38,786 nucleotides of DNA from assembly GCA_964523975.1 (NCBI GenBank), contig CAZGBM010000011.1:1-38786 (forward strand). The letters are read 5' to 3'. Source of the DNA: JAFGHJ01 sp964523975. Lineage in GTDB: Bacteria; Hydrothermota; UBA3072. Within the stretch, counting starts at the first letter, position 1, and each line of letters opens with the position of its first letter. Positions 6,446-14,311 of this stretch are shown one piece after another. The translations under genes were made by a program, and so were the position numbers. The notes beneath the pieces are model-generated. The model saw only the letters and a program-made list of their open reading frames with translations. It had not been told where the DNA came from and searched no databases.

Positions 6446-8089
6446 TTATTGATATGTGTATAACTTCACTTTCTGAATGCCATACACCTTTTCCGGTATG
6501 CGTAAATGTCTTCCCTGATGACTTTGGTCTCCATTCATCCTGCGCCCCGGCACCCATTGCCCATCTCTAAATTCTCCTTCATCGATCCTCGCAATACCTG
6601 CTTTTGAATTATCATCTTTTATGGTTTCGAAATTTATAACAATTCCGCTGCCAGCCACATAAAACTCACCCGGAGCCGTATTAATAATGAGTACACCTGA
6701 TAAGGGCCAGGTATCATTTTTTGCTTCTGGTGACCACCCAAGTGTAAAATCATGTTTAATAATAAATTTGTAACCGCCAAGTACTATTTCTTCTTGTTTT
6801 TTGTTATGGTCCAATAAAATACCTGCCATTTTTCCTCTTCCCTGATTTTCCAGTATAAGATGTTCTAACTGACTGATAATATTGTAGGATTTTCCTATAG
6901 GGTCTTCTTCCGGATTATCAGTCGATTCTATAGAAAAGGGACTAAATCCCATGGCATTATGATTGCCAAAGACATAAAAAGCTTTCATTCCTGTTTCTTC
7001 TTCACGGCGAGCTTCGGGGATGAAAAACGGATTTCCCTTTTGGTCATATTTATGGCACCATTCTTCTATATCAGGGAAATAAATATCAGGTGAAAGAAAA
7101 TCAACGGAAGGGGCTCCGGCTCTCCACACATCCGTCAAATGAGGCAAGGGTCCGGCGCTTGGATACTGCCCCGGCTCATACCCCTTCCTTATGAGGGCGG
7201 CATTTACAAACATAGGTATATCATGTTCTTTTTTCCCGGCTTTTGCCAGTTCTTCGACAAATATAGCATAATGCCAGGCCATAAATAGTTCATCAGTTGA
7301 TTTACTTTTTCCGAAAATCTCCTCCCAGGTACCTTCTTTTTTGTAATCGCTCGCTGCCCATAAATCATGTAATTCCGGCATTAAATTATCTTTATTTTCT
7401 TTCAGGTAATCGATTAATTTCATCGGAACATCTTTTCGAAAAGCAATGTTGGCTTGGTTACAGTAATCTCTTGCAACAGGAATCATTCCTATTTCGTTTT
7501 CGACTTGTACCATAATTACTGTACTATGATTCTTATCAATAGTTGCAATATGCTTCATCAATTGCTGAAGAGCTTTTAGATCTGCGTTAAGATTATTATC
7601 GTTAAAAGCTGTTAGTATTTCGAGTGCATTGCCTTTATCGTCTCTGGCTCTCGGAAATCGTTCCCGATTAGTTTTTATCCATTCCGGGACATAGCATGAC
7701 ATGCTGTTTTTCCAGCTGCCGAACCATAAAAAAATAATTCTTAAGTTGTTTTTTCTGGCATGGTAAATCAAATTATCTACAATACTGAAATCAAATTCTC
7801 CCTCAACAGGTTCGATAAGTTCCCAATAAACCGGTATAAGAACCGTATTCAAATTTAATTTAAGGAGAATCGGCCAAACATTTTTCATATATGATAGGCT
7901 GGAAGCACTTGAATTACCCAACTCACCTCCGAGTATTAAAAAAGGTTTATTATCTACAATGAGTTGGGACGCAGTCCCCTGTTGCCTTAGATGAGGTAAT
8001 TTACTCTCGGATTTTCCCGATACGATAAAAGGAAATAAAGAAATCAACGTAACAATTAGAATCAATTTCTTATTCATTTTTATTACCAT
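6446..8089 (-). CDS. Secreted GH35-like beta-galactosidase family protein (DUF5597 type)
   Basis: 547 residues with an N-terminal signal peptide (hydrophobic residues 9-24). A TIM-barrel glycosidase of clan GH-A: VQVENEIG at 194-201 supplies the acid/base Glu199, and FIPEARREE supplies the likely nucleophile Glu359, the spacing expected for GH35/GH42-type enzymes. The C-terminal third is beta-rich and resembles the DUF5597 domain found on such proteins. Probably removes terminal galactose or a related sugar from plant polysaccharide side chains in the periplasm or outside. The start at 8089 overlaps the GH67 stop by 7 nt; an ATG at 8077 is an alternative and also leaves a full signal peptide. 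Confidence 0.78.
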   Translation of the reverse strand: MVIKMNKKLILIVTLISLFPFIVSGKSESKLPHLRQQGTASQLIVDNKPFLILGGELGNSSASSLSYMKNVWPILLKLNLNTVLIPVYWELIEPVEGEFDFSIVDNLIYHARKNNLRIIFLWFGSWKNSMSCYVPEWIKTNRERFPRARDDKGNALEILTAFNDNNLNADLKALQQLMKHIATIDKNHSTVIMVQVENEIGMIPVARDYCNQANIAFRKDVPMKLIDYLKENKDNLMPELHDLWAASDYKKEGTWEEIFGKSKSTDELFMAWHYAIFVEELAKAGKKEHDIPMFVNAALIRKGYEPGQYPSAGPLPHLTDVWRAGAPSVDFLSPDIYFPDIEEWCHKYDQKGNPFFIPEARREEETGMKAFYVFGNHNAMGFSPFSIESTDNPEEDPIGKSYNIISQLEHLILENQGRGKMAGILLDHNKKQEEIVLGGYKFIIKHDFTLGWSPEAKNDTWPLSGVLIINTAPGEFYVAGSGIVINFETIKDDNSKAGIARIDEGEFRDGQWVPGRRMNGDQSHQGRHLRIPEKVYGIQKVKLYTYQ

Positions 8090-10281
8090 GATGGTCTAAT
8101 CCCCGGAGAATAAGGGAATCGGAGACTCTTATAATATTCAAGCGTTCCCGAAGGCTTTTCATATTCTGAAGGGATGGGTCTTTTTGAATATGTCTGGAAA
8201 TACAACAGACATGCATTTCTCCACCAGATGGCTTCTTTCTGCTGAATTTTCAAAAATGCCGATACCTGCTCAAACCTCTCCTCATCAATTTTTCCGGATA
8301 AAGAAGACCATTTATCAACCATCCATTTTACCGAGTCGGCACCGCTGTAATATTTATAGCAGAGCTCTTCCCATAAAGTTCTTCCGGATTTCGTTTTGTA
8401 GTCCCATGGCAAATGGTGAAACCAGAGAAGATATTCATCAGGACAGGTTTCAAGACTTGAAAATTTTTCTCTTACCTCAGGATAATACTGGGCAAGTGCA
8501 TTTGAACCTTTTTCCGTACGGTCAAACCCAATCCCATTAGAATCTGCTTGATGATAGTATACAGAAGTCCAATCCGGTCTACCGGACTCCGAAACCCAGG
8601 GTCCCGGACCATAGTGATGATGTTCTGCCATTATATGATGTAATCCGAGCGGAGTCATGTAGCTTACAGCTATTTCTCGAGAAGCCATCATAATTTCTTT
8701 TATAGGATTTATAACTTCAGTATCGTTAGAAAAGGTCATGCGTATCCAGTCTTCTGCTATTTCTTCTGCCGAAAGTTCATGGTTCCAGCCAAGCCGTCCA
8801 AACGAGTACCAGTTTCCTTGAGCAAAATGATGCCCTGTCCAGTTTCTGTCGGTTCCGATATTCGAGACCCCGGCGAAACCGCTATTTGAATAGTTGAAAA
8901 GTGAACCGTCAAGAACCTTGGCTACAGTTGAACCCTTGCCTTTAGCATAAGTATCGGAATCCAGACATTCTTTATATAAAGTAGCCAGATAAACTAAGTG
9001 GGTGGCACAGCCCAGATATTCCTGAGTAATTTGAAATTCCATCATCACGGGAGTTTTTTTCATCGCTCCGAACAAAGGGTGGAAAGGCTCACGAGGTTGA
9101 AAATCAATAGGTCCGTTTTTCGCCTGTATCAACACATTGGCTCTAAATTTTCCATCAAGCGGCACAAATTCATTGTATGCCTCCGCAGCTCTGTCCACAT
9201 TTACATCGTAATTGTATACAAAAGCTCTCCACATAACGATACCTCCGTGTGGAGCAAGAGCATCAGCGAGTAGATTGGCGCCTTCTGCGTGAGTGCGATT
9301 GTAATTTTGCGGTCCGGGCTGCCCTTCCGAATTAGCTTTTACTAAAAATCCTCCAAAATCAGGAATGTATTTATAGATTTCGTCGACCTTGATTTTCCAC
9401 CATTTTTTTACTTCCGGGTCTAACGGATCTGCTGTTTTAAGGCCGCCGATTTCAATCGGAGCGCTGAAACGTGCAGTGAGATACACCTTAATTCCATATG
9501 GTCTGAAAACATTTGCCAGGGCAGCTACTTTTTCCAGGTACATCGGAGTTAAAACCGCAGAATTAGAATTGACATTAGTCAAAACAGTTCCATTTATCCC
9601 TATTGAAGCGTTTGCTCTCGCGTAATCTTTATATCTGGGGTCTAGATAATCGGGTAACTTATGCCAGTCCCAGAGTGAAAAGCCCGCATAACCTCTCTCA
9701 ACCGTTCTATCCAGATTATCCCAGTGGTTTAAAAGTCTGTGTTTGATTTTAGGTTTATCGCTTATAGAAAGATTTTCGAGACTTTTATTGGTTTGAAGCA
9801 ATTTAAGAAAATTAAAAACTCCGTACAGTATACCAACATCTGTGTTGGCAGAAACCACAATGCATTTTTTACCTTTTGCAACAGAGTTTTGAATTATGAA
9901 ACCTTCCTGTCCTAAAATTTTTAGTTTTTTACCGAGCTTTAAGGAAGAAATAATGTTTGAAGACGCCGGAGTTCCCACAAGGAGAGTTCCGTTTTCGATT
10001 GACCCATTCGCAAAAATTACAGGGATGCCAAGTAATCCTTCAAGACCCTTTGTCAATTCTTCCCGTGCGGCTTGCAGGGTGGGAGAGTCTCCCGGGAAAT
10101 AGACTGCCTGTATATTTGTTTTGTATTCTTCTAATTTATCTGCGTTATCGATATTTTTATACCTTAACCACAACTCATAGCCGTCTTCGCCAAATAGCCT
10201 AAAAGGAGCAAACAGCAAGAGAAAAATTGGGATTATAAACAAAACAAATAAGTTCTCAATTTTCTTGATTTCGGAAAACAT
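8083..10281 (-). CDS. GH67 alpha-glucuronidase, exported
   Basis: 732 residues, full family length. GH67 enzymes cut 4-O-methyl-glucuronic acid from the non-reducing end of xylo-oligosaccharides. Catalytic residues can be placed by the family's spacing: acid Glu319 in KANSEGQPGPQ, and the base pair Asp393 (PIDFQPREP) and Glu421 (FQITQEYLG), matching the Cellvibrio enzyme's E292/D365/E393 pattern. Unlike many cytoplasmic relatives it has an N-terminal hydrophobic segment (residues 9-30), a signal peptide or membrane anchor. First gene of a two-gene operon with the GH35-like gene. Indicates use of glucuronoxylan fragments. AAGGAG lies 11 nt upstream of the ATG. Confidence 0.93.
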   Translation of the reverse strand: MFSEIKKIENLFVLFIIPIFLLLFAPFRLFGEDGYELWLRYKNIDNADKLEEYKTNIQAVYFPGDSPTLQAAREELTKGLEGLLGIPVIFANGSIENGTLLVGTPASSNIISSLKLGKKLKILGQEGFIIQNSVAKGKKCIVVSANTDVGILYGVFNFLKLLQTNKSLENLSISDKPKIKHRLLNHWDNLDRTVERGYAGFSLWDWHKLPDYLDPRYKDYARANASIGINGTVLTNVNSNSAVLTPMYLEKVAALANVFRPYGIKVYLTARFSAPIEIGGLKTADPLDPEVKKWWKIKVDEIYKYIPDFGGFLVKANSEGQPGPQNYNRTHAEGANLLADALAPHGGIVMWRAFVYNYDVNVDRAAEAYNEFVPLDGKFRANVLIQAKNGPIDFQPREPFHPLFGAMKKTPVMMEFQITQEYLGCATHLVYLATLYKECLDSDTYAKGKGSTVAKVLDGSLFNYSNSGFAGVSNIGTDRNWTGHHFAQGNWYSFGRLGWNHELSAEEIAEDWIRMTFSNDTEVINPIKEIMMASREIAVSYMTPLGLHHIMAEHHHYGPGPWVSESGRPDWTSVYYHQADSNGIGFDRTEKGSNALAQYYPEVREKFSSLETCPDEYLLWFHHLPWDYKTKSGRTLWEELCYKYYSGADSVKWMVDKWSSLSGKIDEERFEQVSAFLKIQQKEAIWWRNACLLYFQTYSKRPIPSEYEKPSGTLEYYKSLRFPYSPGIRPSW

Positions 10282-10307
10282 AAATCTATTTTCTCCTTTT
10301 TATTTAA

Positions 10308-10335
10308 AACATACAGATAATAAAAATCCTGTCAA
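10308..10335 (-). promoter_or_regulatory. Probable promoter of the glycosidase operon
   Basis: On the minus strand a perfect TTGACA (10330-10335), a 16-nt spacer and TATGTT (10308-10313), ending 26 nt upstream of the GH67 start codon. Good -35 box, moderate -10 box. Confidence 0.5.
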
Positions 10336-10403
10336 GTGATTCTAAAAACCCGAAAATTTTTACTACAGAGAGCTCATCGCAGCCGCCAAGGCTAAATACC
10401 CCC

Positions 10404-10435
10404 TTGACAAATAAGAATTATTACTATATAATAAT
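10404..10435 (+). promoter_or_regulatory. Consensus promoter overlapped by a Fur/PerR-type palindrome
   Basis: TTGACA (10404-10409), a 17-nt spacer and TATAAT (10427-10432), a full sigma-70 consensus. A perfect 7-5-7 inverted repeat, ATTATTA-CTATA-TAATAAT (10417-10435), covers the -10 box and resembles PerR/Fur boxes in size and base content. The downstream gene is a Fur-family regulator, so autorepression is likely. Transcription would begin at about 10439, the first ATG itself. Confidence 0.75.
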
Positions 10436-10438
10436 AAC

Positions 10439-10882
10439 ATGACAGAAAATCATATGGAATCGTCAATGAAAAATTTTAGAGATGTGTGCGAGGAACACAA
10501 CTTAAAAATAACGCCTCAGCGTACCGTAATATACAAAGAACTGCTGAAGGCTAAAGACCACCCATCTGCCGACATGCTGTACAAGAGAGTAAGAAATAGT
10601 CTGCCTAATATTTCTTTCGATACTGTGTACCGAACTCTTCTGTCCTTTTCCGAGATAGGGATAGCCGATACTATCGAGGGGCACGGCGAGCCGAAACGAT
10701 TCGACCCCGATACCAAGCCTCATCATCATTTTCGGTGTATGAAATGCGGCAAGATAACGGATTTTAAGAGCGAGCTCTATGATAACATAGAAATACCTCG
10801 AGAAATCAGAAAGGACTTTAAAGTTATAAAGAAGAGAGTAGTCCTTGAAGGAATTTGTAAATATTGCAGTAGCAAACAGTAA
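10439..10882 (+). CDS. Fur-family regulator, PerR-like
   Basis: Up to 147 residues. Winged-helix DNA-binding half (KITPQRTVIYKELL, then the recognition helix FDTVYRTLLSF) and a dimerisation half with the His-rich metal site HHHFRC and a structural zinc site of two CxxC pairs (Cys100/103 and Cys140/143). Its neighbour DpsL and the AT-rich palindromes fit a peroxide sensor (PerR) better than an iron-uptake regulator, but that is inference. The start is uncertain: ATG 10439 would make a leaderless mRNA; ATGs at 10454 and 10466 also give normal N-termini and have only a weak GGA as ribosome site. Confidence 0.88.
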   Translation: MTENHMESSMKNFRDVCEEHNLKITPQRTVIYKELLKAKDHPSADMLYKRVRNSLPNISFDTVYRTLLSFSEIGIADTIEGHGEPKRFDPDTKPHHHFRCMKCGKITDFKSELYDNIEIPREIRKDFKVIKKRVVLEGICKYCSSKQ

Positions 10883-10901
10883 AAAAAATGCTGTTTAATA
10901 G

Positions 10902-10924
10902 TAATAACTACTACTTAGTAATTA
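10902..10924 (+). promoter_or_regulatory. Second Fur/PerR-type palindrome, upstream of dpsL
   Basis: Inverted repeat TAATAACTA-CTACT-TAGTAATTA, 8 of 9 positions matching, with the same 5-nt centre spacing as the operator at 10417-10435. It lies 116 nt upstream of the dpsL start codon. It suggests that the upstream regulator controls dpsL. Just after it, at 10930-10941, is AAAGGAGGTGAT, a perfect 12-nt complement of the 16S rRNA 3' end, with no convincing start codon behind it. Confidence 0.55.
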
Positions 10925-11040
10925 TCAGCAAAGGAGGTGATATTATTAGGAAGAGTTTATCGGAAGTAGGTAATTAATATGGTTGTATTGTAATTTTTTA
11001 AAAATCTAAACAACAAAAGTTAAAAAAGGAGGAAAATAAA

Positions 11041-11589
11041 ATGGCAAAAGTAGCAATTGAAATGGTAAAAAAATCAGGAGTAGATTTAGACAAACTTCTA
11101 AAATTACTGGTTAAGAATGCTTCTGCGGAATTAACGACTTACTACTACTACACTATTCTTCGTGCTAATCTGATTGGTCTGGAGGGTGAAGGTATCAAGG
11201 AAATCGCAGAAACTGCGAGGATTGAAGACCGCAATCATTTTGAAGCTTTGATGCCCAGGATATACGAACTCGGAGGCGAGTTACCGGGCTGCATGAAGGA
11301 ATTTCACGACCTGTCTGCATGTCCGCCTGCGTCCCTGCCCAAAAACCCGGATGCTAAGGGGATATTAAAGGTACTTGTAGAGGCGGAGCGATGTGCTGTT
11401 AGGGGATACACGGAAATCTGTCATATGACGGCAGGCAAGGACCACAGGACGTACGACCTTGTCCTTGCTATTCTTAACGAAGAGATAGAGCACGAATCAT
11501 GGTTTTCCGAGTTTCTGGGAGAAGGCCCATCCGGTCACTTCTTACGTCGAGGAGATACATCTCCTTTTGTTTCAAAGTTCTTAAAGTAA
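11041..11589 (+). CDS. dpsL: DpsL, Dps-like ferritin
   Basis: 182 residues, a ferritin-like four-helix protein of the DpsL class known from archaea (Sulfolobus) and anaerobic bacteria (Bacteroides). These form 12-subunit cages that oxidise iron with hydrogen peroxide and protect DNA. Metal-ligand helices: SAELTTYYYY (Glu30), ARIEDRNHFE (Glu62, His66), VEAERCAVRGYTEIC, and NEEIEHESWF (His151). The class-defining cysteines are present (Cys118 and Cys127; also Cys84 and Cys94). GGAGG is 8 nt upstream of the ATG. It follows a PerR-like gene and a Fur-type palindrome, so peroxide induction is likely. A terminator follows. Confidence 0.9.
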   Translation: MAKVAIEMVKKSGVDLDKLLKLLVKNASAELTTYYYYTILRANLIGLEGEGIKEIAETARIEDRNHFEALMPRIYELGGELPGCMKEFHDLSACPPASLPKNPDAKGILKVLVEAERCAVRGYTEICHMTAGKDHRTYDLVLAILNEEIEHESWFSEFLGEGPSGHFLRRGDTSPFVSKFLK

Positions 11590-11604
11590 GAATACCTCCT
11601 TGAA

Positions 11605-11646
11605 GATTGCCCCGAGCTTATCGGGGCAATCTCATATAAATTTTTT
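11605..11646 (+). terminator. Terminator after dpsL
   Basis: A perfect 11-bp stem, GATTGCCCCGA / TCGGGGCAATC, with a 5-nt loop GCTTA (11605-11631), followed by TCATATAAATTTTTT. The T-run starts 9 nt after the stem, a little far, but the stem is very strong and lies 15 nt after the dpsL stop codon. Confidence 0.75.
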
Positions 11647-11681
11647 ATTAGCTAGCAGACCGACTAATCAGCACAAAAACG

Positions 11682-11858
11682 CTACTTCTTGGCGAAATGG
11701 TCTACAATCCAGCCTATAGCTACGACGATAATAACTATCGGAACCCACGGCACATTTACCTTTAAAATGTTCAAATCGTTCAGCAGCCAGAAGACGCCGA
11801 TCAGCAAAACGACTAATGCAAAAGTCGGAAATACTCCGTTGTTTTTTTCTTCCTTCAT
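11682..11858 (-). CDS. Small two-helix membrane protein (58 residues)
   Basis: 58 residues from the ATG at 11858 to the TAG at 11682. Charged start MKEEKNNG, then two predicted membrane helices (about residues 10-29 and 36-52) separated by the turn LNDLNILKVNVP, and a basic end DHFAKK. The pattern resembles the LiaI/LiaF-type transmembrane repeat (DUF5668-like), which often senses or supports envelope stress, but this is a weak similarity. It is a real gene by its signals: GGGAGGT 8 nt upstream of the ATG and a strong promoter at 11886-11914. It is divergent from the arsenic operon and convergent with dpsL. Confidence 0.75.
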   Translation of the reverse strand: MKEEKNNGVFPTFALVVLLIGVFWLLNDLNILKVNVPWVPIVIIVVAIGWIVDHFAKK

Positions 11859-11885
11859 AATTTTACCTCCCGGTTTATCTAAAAA

Positions 11886-11914
11886 ATTATAAAAAAATCA
11901 AAGCAAAAAGTCAA
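11886..11914 (-). promoter_or_regulatory. Promoter of the 58-residue membrane protein gene
   Basis: On the minus strand TTGACT (11909-11914), a 17-nt spacer and a perfect TATAAT (11886-11891), with the start codon 27 nt further on. Confidence 0.75.
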
Positions 11915-11947
11915 TAAACTAAATTTTTATTAATAGAAAAAAGTCAC

Positions 11948-11998
11948 TTGACAAAACCGATTTTCATATTAACATATTACGATATTTTGATATGTTAA
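11948..11998 (+). promoter_or_regulatory. arsR promoter and ArsR operator
   Basis: TTGACA (11948-11953), 16-nt spacer, TAACAT (11970-11975). A perfect 9-bp inverted repeat TTAACATAT (11969-11977) and ATATGTTAA (11990-11998), separated by 12 nt, covers the -10 box and start region. This is the size and base content of ArsR/SmtB operators, so repression by the first gene of the operon, lifted by arsenite, is the likely control. GGGAGG follows at 12002-12007 for arsR. Confidence 0.75.
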
Positions 11999-12013
11999 AT
12001 TAGGGAGGATAAA

Positions 12014-12352
12014 ATGACGGAAAGAATTTTGAAAATTTTTGATGCTCTTTCGGACGAGACGAGGTTGAGGATTTTTCTTCTCCTTGCCCGTAGTGATCTT
12101 TGTGTTTGCGAGCTTGTCGATATACTAAAAATGAAACAACCCAGAGTATCCCACATTATGAGAAAGTTGAGCGAGGCTGGTCTGGTAAAAACAACTCGTG
12201 ACGGGAAATGGAGGATTTATTCCGCCAGGAAAGAAGCTCTAAAGTTGGGAATTGTCAAAGGTCTAACGGATGATATAAAAATATCTGCAAACGATTTGAG
12301 AAAACTGCAGCAATGTAAAAAAAAAGATATAAGAGGTACCTGCAAACAATAA
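12014..12352 (+). CDS. arsR: ArsR-family arsenite-responsive repressor
   Basis: 112 residues, a winged-helix ArsR/SmtB repressor. The classic As(III)-binding motif of the alpha-3 helix is present: DLCVCEL with Cys30 and Cys32. The recognition helix is QPRVSHIMRKLSEAGL (residues 42-57), and the wing is TTRDGKWRIYS. Two extra cysteines near the C-terminus (Cys101, Cys110) could add a third thiol ligand. First gene of a six-gene operon, with a palindromic operator on its own promoter. Confidence 0.92.
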   Translation: MTERILKIFDALSDETRLRIFLLLARSDLCVCELVDILKMKQPRVSHIMRKLSEAGLVKTTRDGKWRIYSARKEALKLGIVKGLTDDIKISANDLRKLQQCKKKDIRGTCKQ

Positions 12353-12362
12353 GGATTTCAAA

Positions 12363-13529
12363 ATGAAAGAAAAATATAAAATTTCGATTATACTTCTTGT
12401 TTTTATCGGCGCCTATTTCCTGCCCTTTGGGTCCATAAGGTTTCGAAGTTCTCTGCTTGAAGCTCTTATGATGCTTCAGGAATATGCAAGAGAACACGTT
12501 CTTCTTTGTCTTGTTCCTGCGTTTTTTATTGCCGGTGCGATTGCCAATTTTGTAAGCCAGCAGTCGGTCATAAAATACTTCGGAGCAAAAACAAATAAAG
12601 TTTTATCATATTCCGTTGCTTCGGTTTCGGGAGCGATCCTTGCGGTCTGCTCCTGTACGGTTTTGCCTTTATTCGCAGGTATTTACAAACGAGGCGCGGG
12701 AATAGGTCCGGCAACGGCATTTCTTTATTCCGGTCCTGCAATCAATGTTCTTGCAATCATTTTGACTGCGCGGGTTCTCGGTCTTGAGTTAGGAATTGCA
12801 CGAGCTCTGGGGGCAATTGTTTTTTCTGTTGTTATAGGACTCTGTATGCATTTTATTTTCTATAGAGAAGAAAAAGATAAAAAAACAAATGGGGATTTTA
12901 TAATCCCAGAAGACGAAACCGCTTTAAGACCTTTATGGAAAACAGTGCTTTATTTCGCAGTTATGATTGGAATTCTTGTTTTTGTCAACTGGGGGAAGGA
13001 CGAATCGATAAAAATATGGCAGGCAATTTATAAAATAAAATGGTTTATCTCCGGATTCTTAATTGTTATTTTAGCGGCAATACTTAATAAATGGTTTAAA
13101 AAAGAAGAACTCAAGGCGTGGACAACTTCAAGTTGGGATTTCGCAAAACAGATTCTCCCTCTTCTTTTTGCGGGTGTGTTGATTGCGGGTTTATTACTTG
13201 GAAGACCCGGGCATGAGGCTCTTATTCCCGGGAAGCGGATAGCAAATTTGGTGGGGGGGAACAGTTTCCGTGCGAATCTCTTCGCGTCTGTTTCAGGGGC
13301 TTTGATGTATTTTGCCACACTGACCGAAGTACCGATACTCCAGGGATTGATTGGCTCGGGAATGGGTAAGGGACCGGCACTGGCTCTTTTGCTTGCGGGC
13401 CCTGCGCTCAGCCTGCCAAGCATGCTTGTAATAAGGAGTATCATAGGGCTAAAAAAGACGCTGGTATATATTTTGCTTGTTGTTTTTATGGCAACTTTAA
13501 GCGGAATGATATTTGGTAATCTAATTTAA
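12363..13529 (+). CDS. arsP: ArsP-type permease (organoarsenical efflux)
   Basis: 388 residues, about ten membrane helices in two halves, family ArsP_1 (formerly DUF318). ArsP members export trivalent methyl and aromatic arsenicals; close relatives export metals. Signatures: the first-half loop AVCSCTVLPLFAGIYKRGAG with a Cys pair, SGPAINVLAI, and the mirrored second-half motif YFATLTEVPILQGL...GPALALLLAGPALSLPSM. It starts 10 nt after arsR with AAGGA upstream. Within an arsenic operon organoarsenical export is the best guess. Confidence 0.85.
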   Translation: MKEKYKISIILLVFIGAYFLPFGSIRFRSSLLEALMMLQEYAREHVLLCLVPAFFIAGAIANFVSQQSVIKYFGAKTNKVLSYSVASVSGAILAVCSCTVLPLFAGIYKRGAGIGPATAFLYSGPAINVLAIILTARVLGLELGIARALGAIVFSVVIGLCMHFIFYREEKDKKTNGDFIIPEDETALRPLWKTVLYFAVMIGILVFVNWGKDESIKIWQAIYKIKWFISGFLIVILAAILNKWFKKEELKAWTTSSWDFAKQILPLLFAGVLIAGLLLGRPGHEALIPGKRIANLVGGNSFRANLFASVSGALMYFATLTEVPILQGLIGSGMGKGPALALLLAGPALSLPSMLVIRSIIGLKKTLVYILLVVFMATLSGMIFGNLI

Positions 13530-13548
13530 AAAAGGAGAAAGATAAAAA

Positions 13549-13788
13549 ATGAAAATCGAAATTTTGGGAACAGGTTGTCCGAAATGTAAAAAACTAACAC
13601 AAAATGTCGAAGAAGCGGTAAAAGAACTGAATATAGACGCGGAAATCCTTAAAATTAAGGATATAACTGACATAACGAGTTATGGTGTTATGACGATACC
13701 CGCTCTTGCGGTTGATGGCGAGGTGAAGGCTGCGGGGAAGGTACTTGGAAAAGAAGAAATAAAGAAAATTTTGCTTTCAGCGGAATAG
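13549..13788 (+). CDS. Small thioredoxin-fold redox protein (ArsE-like by context)
   Basis: 79 residues, a minimal thioredoxin fold of the redox-active disulfide type (Thioredoxin_3): beta strand KIEILG, active site GCPKC with Cys10 and Cys13, and the cis-proline region MTIPALAVDG. Cytoplasmic. It lies between arsP and the ArsF-like gene, the position expected for ArsE in arsEFG clusters, where ArsE and ArsF are linked to reduction of nitroaromatic arsenicals. The name ArsE is by context only. AAAGGAGAAAG precedes the ATG. Confidence 0.85.
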   Translation: MKIEILGTGCPKCKKLTQNVEEAVKELNIDAEILKIKDITDITSYGVMTIPALAVDGEVKAAGKVLGKEEIKKILLSAE

Positions 13789-13792
13789 AAAA

Positions 13793-14311
13793 ATGAGAAG
13801 GCTTGATAAATTTGCGATTGTTGGATTACCGATAATAGTATTGACAATAGGTTTAGCCACTGGATGCAAAAATAGAGGAGAGCAAAAGCGCGGGCAAGCA
13901 AGTGTCGCAAGTGAAGCTCAAGCAGAAAAAATATCTACTGAAGAAAAAAGTTCGCCCGGGGAAACAGAAGTGATTGCTTATTACTTTTATACGAATTTTC
14001 GCTGCCAATCGTGCTACACGATAGAAAAGTATACCAAAGAAGCGATTGAGAGTAATTTTGAGGATGAGTTGGTTTCAGGGAAACTCGTTTTTAAAGCCGT
14101 AAACGTAGAAGAAAAAGAACATTTTATTAACGATTATCAGCTCTATACAAAATCTGTGGTTTTGTCTTTGATTAAAGATGGAAAGGAGGTAAGGTTTAAG
14201 AATTTGAAGGAAGTTTGGGAGTTGTTGAGAAATAAAGATCGTTTTTATATATATATTAAAGAAGAGACACAGAAATTCCTCGACGAAATAAAGACAGAGA
14301 AAGAACAATGA
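13793..14311 (+). CDS. arsF: ArsF-family lipoprotein with thioredoxin-like domain
   Basis: 172 residues. Lipoprotein signal with lipobox LATGC (Cys25), a charged linker to about residue 58, then a thioredoxin-like domain: strand VIAYYFYTNFR and active-site-like RCQSC (Cys71, Cys74). It matches what databases call the ArsF subunit of nitrophenyl-compound reduction. It would face the periplasm and hand electrons on from the membrane protein ArsG or a similar donor. Starts 4 nt after the thioredoxin gene; its stop overlaps the arsG start by 4 nt (ATGA), so the two are translationally coupled. Confidence 0.8.
   Translation: MRRLDKFAIVGLPIIVLTIGLATGCKNRGEQKRGQASVASEAQAEKISTEEKSSPGETEVIAYYFYTNFRCQSCYTIEKYTKEAIESNFEDELVSGKLVFKAVNVEEKEHFINDYQLYTKSVVLSLIKDGKEVRFKNLKEVWELLRNKDRFYIYIKEETQKFLDEIKTEKEQ

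Noticed and set aside
11689..11892. 67-codon plus-strand frame after dpsL
   Set aside because: It is the antisense shadow of the 58-residue membrane protein gene, which has a promoter and a ribosome site on the other strand.
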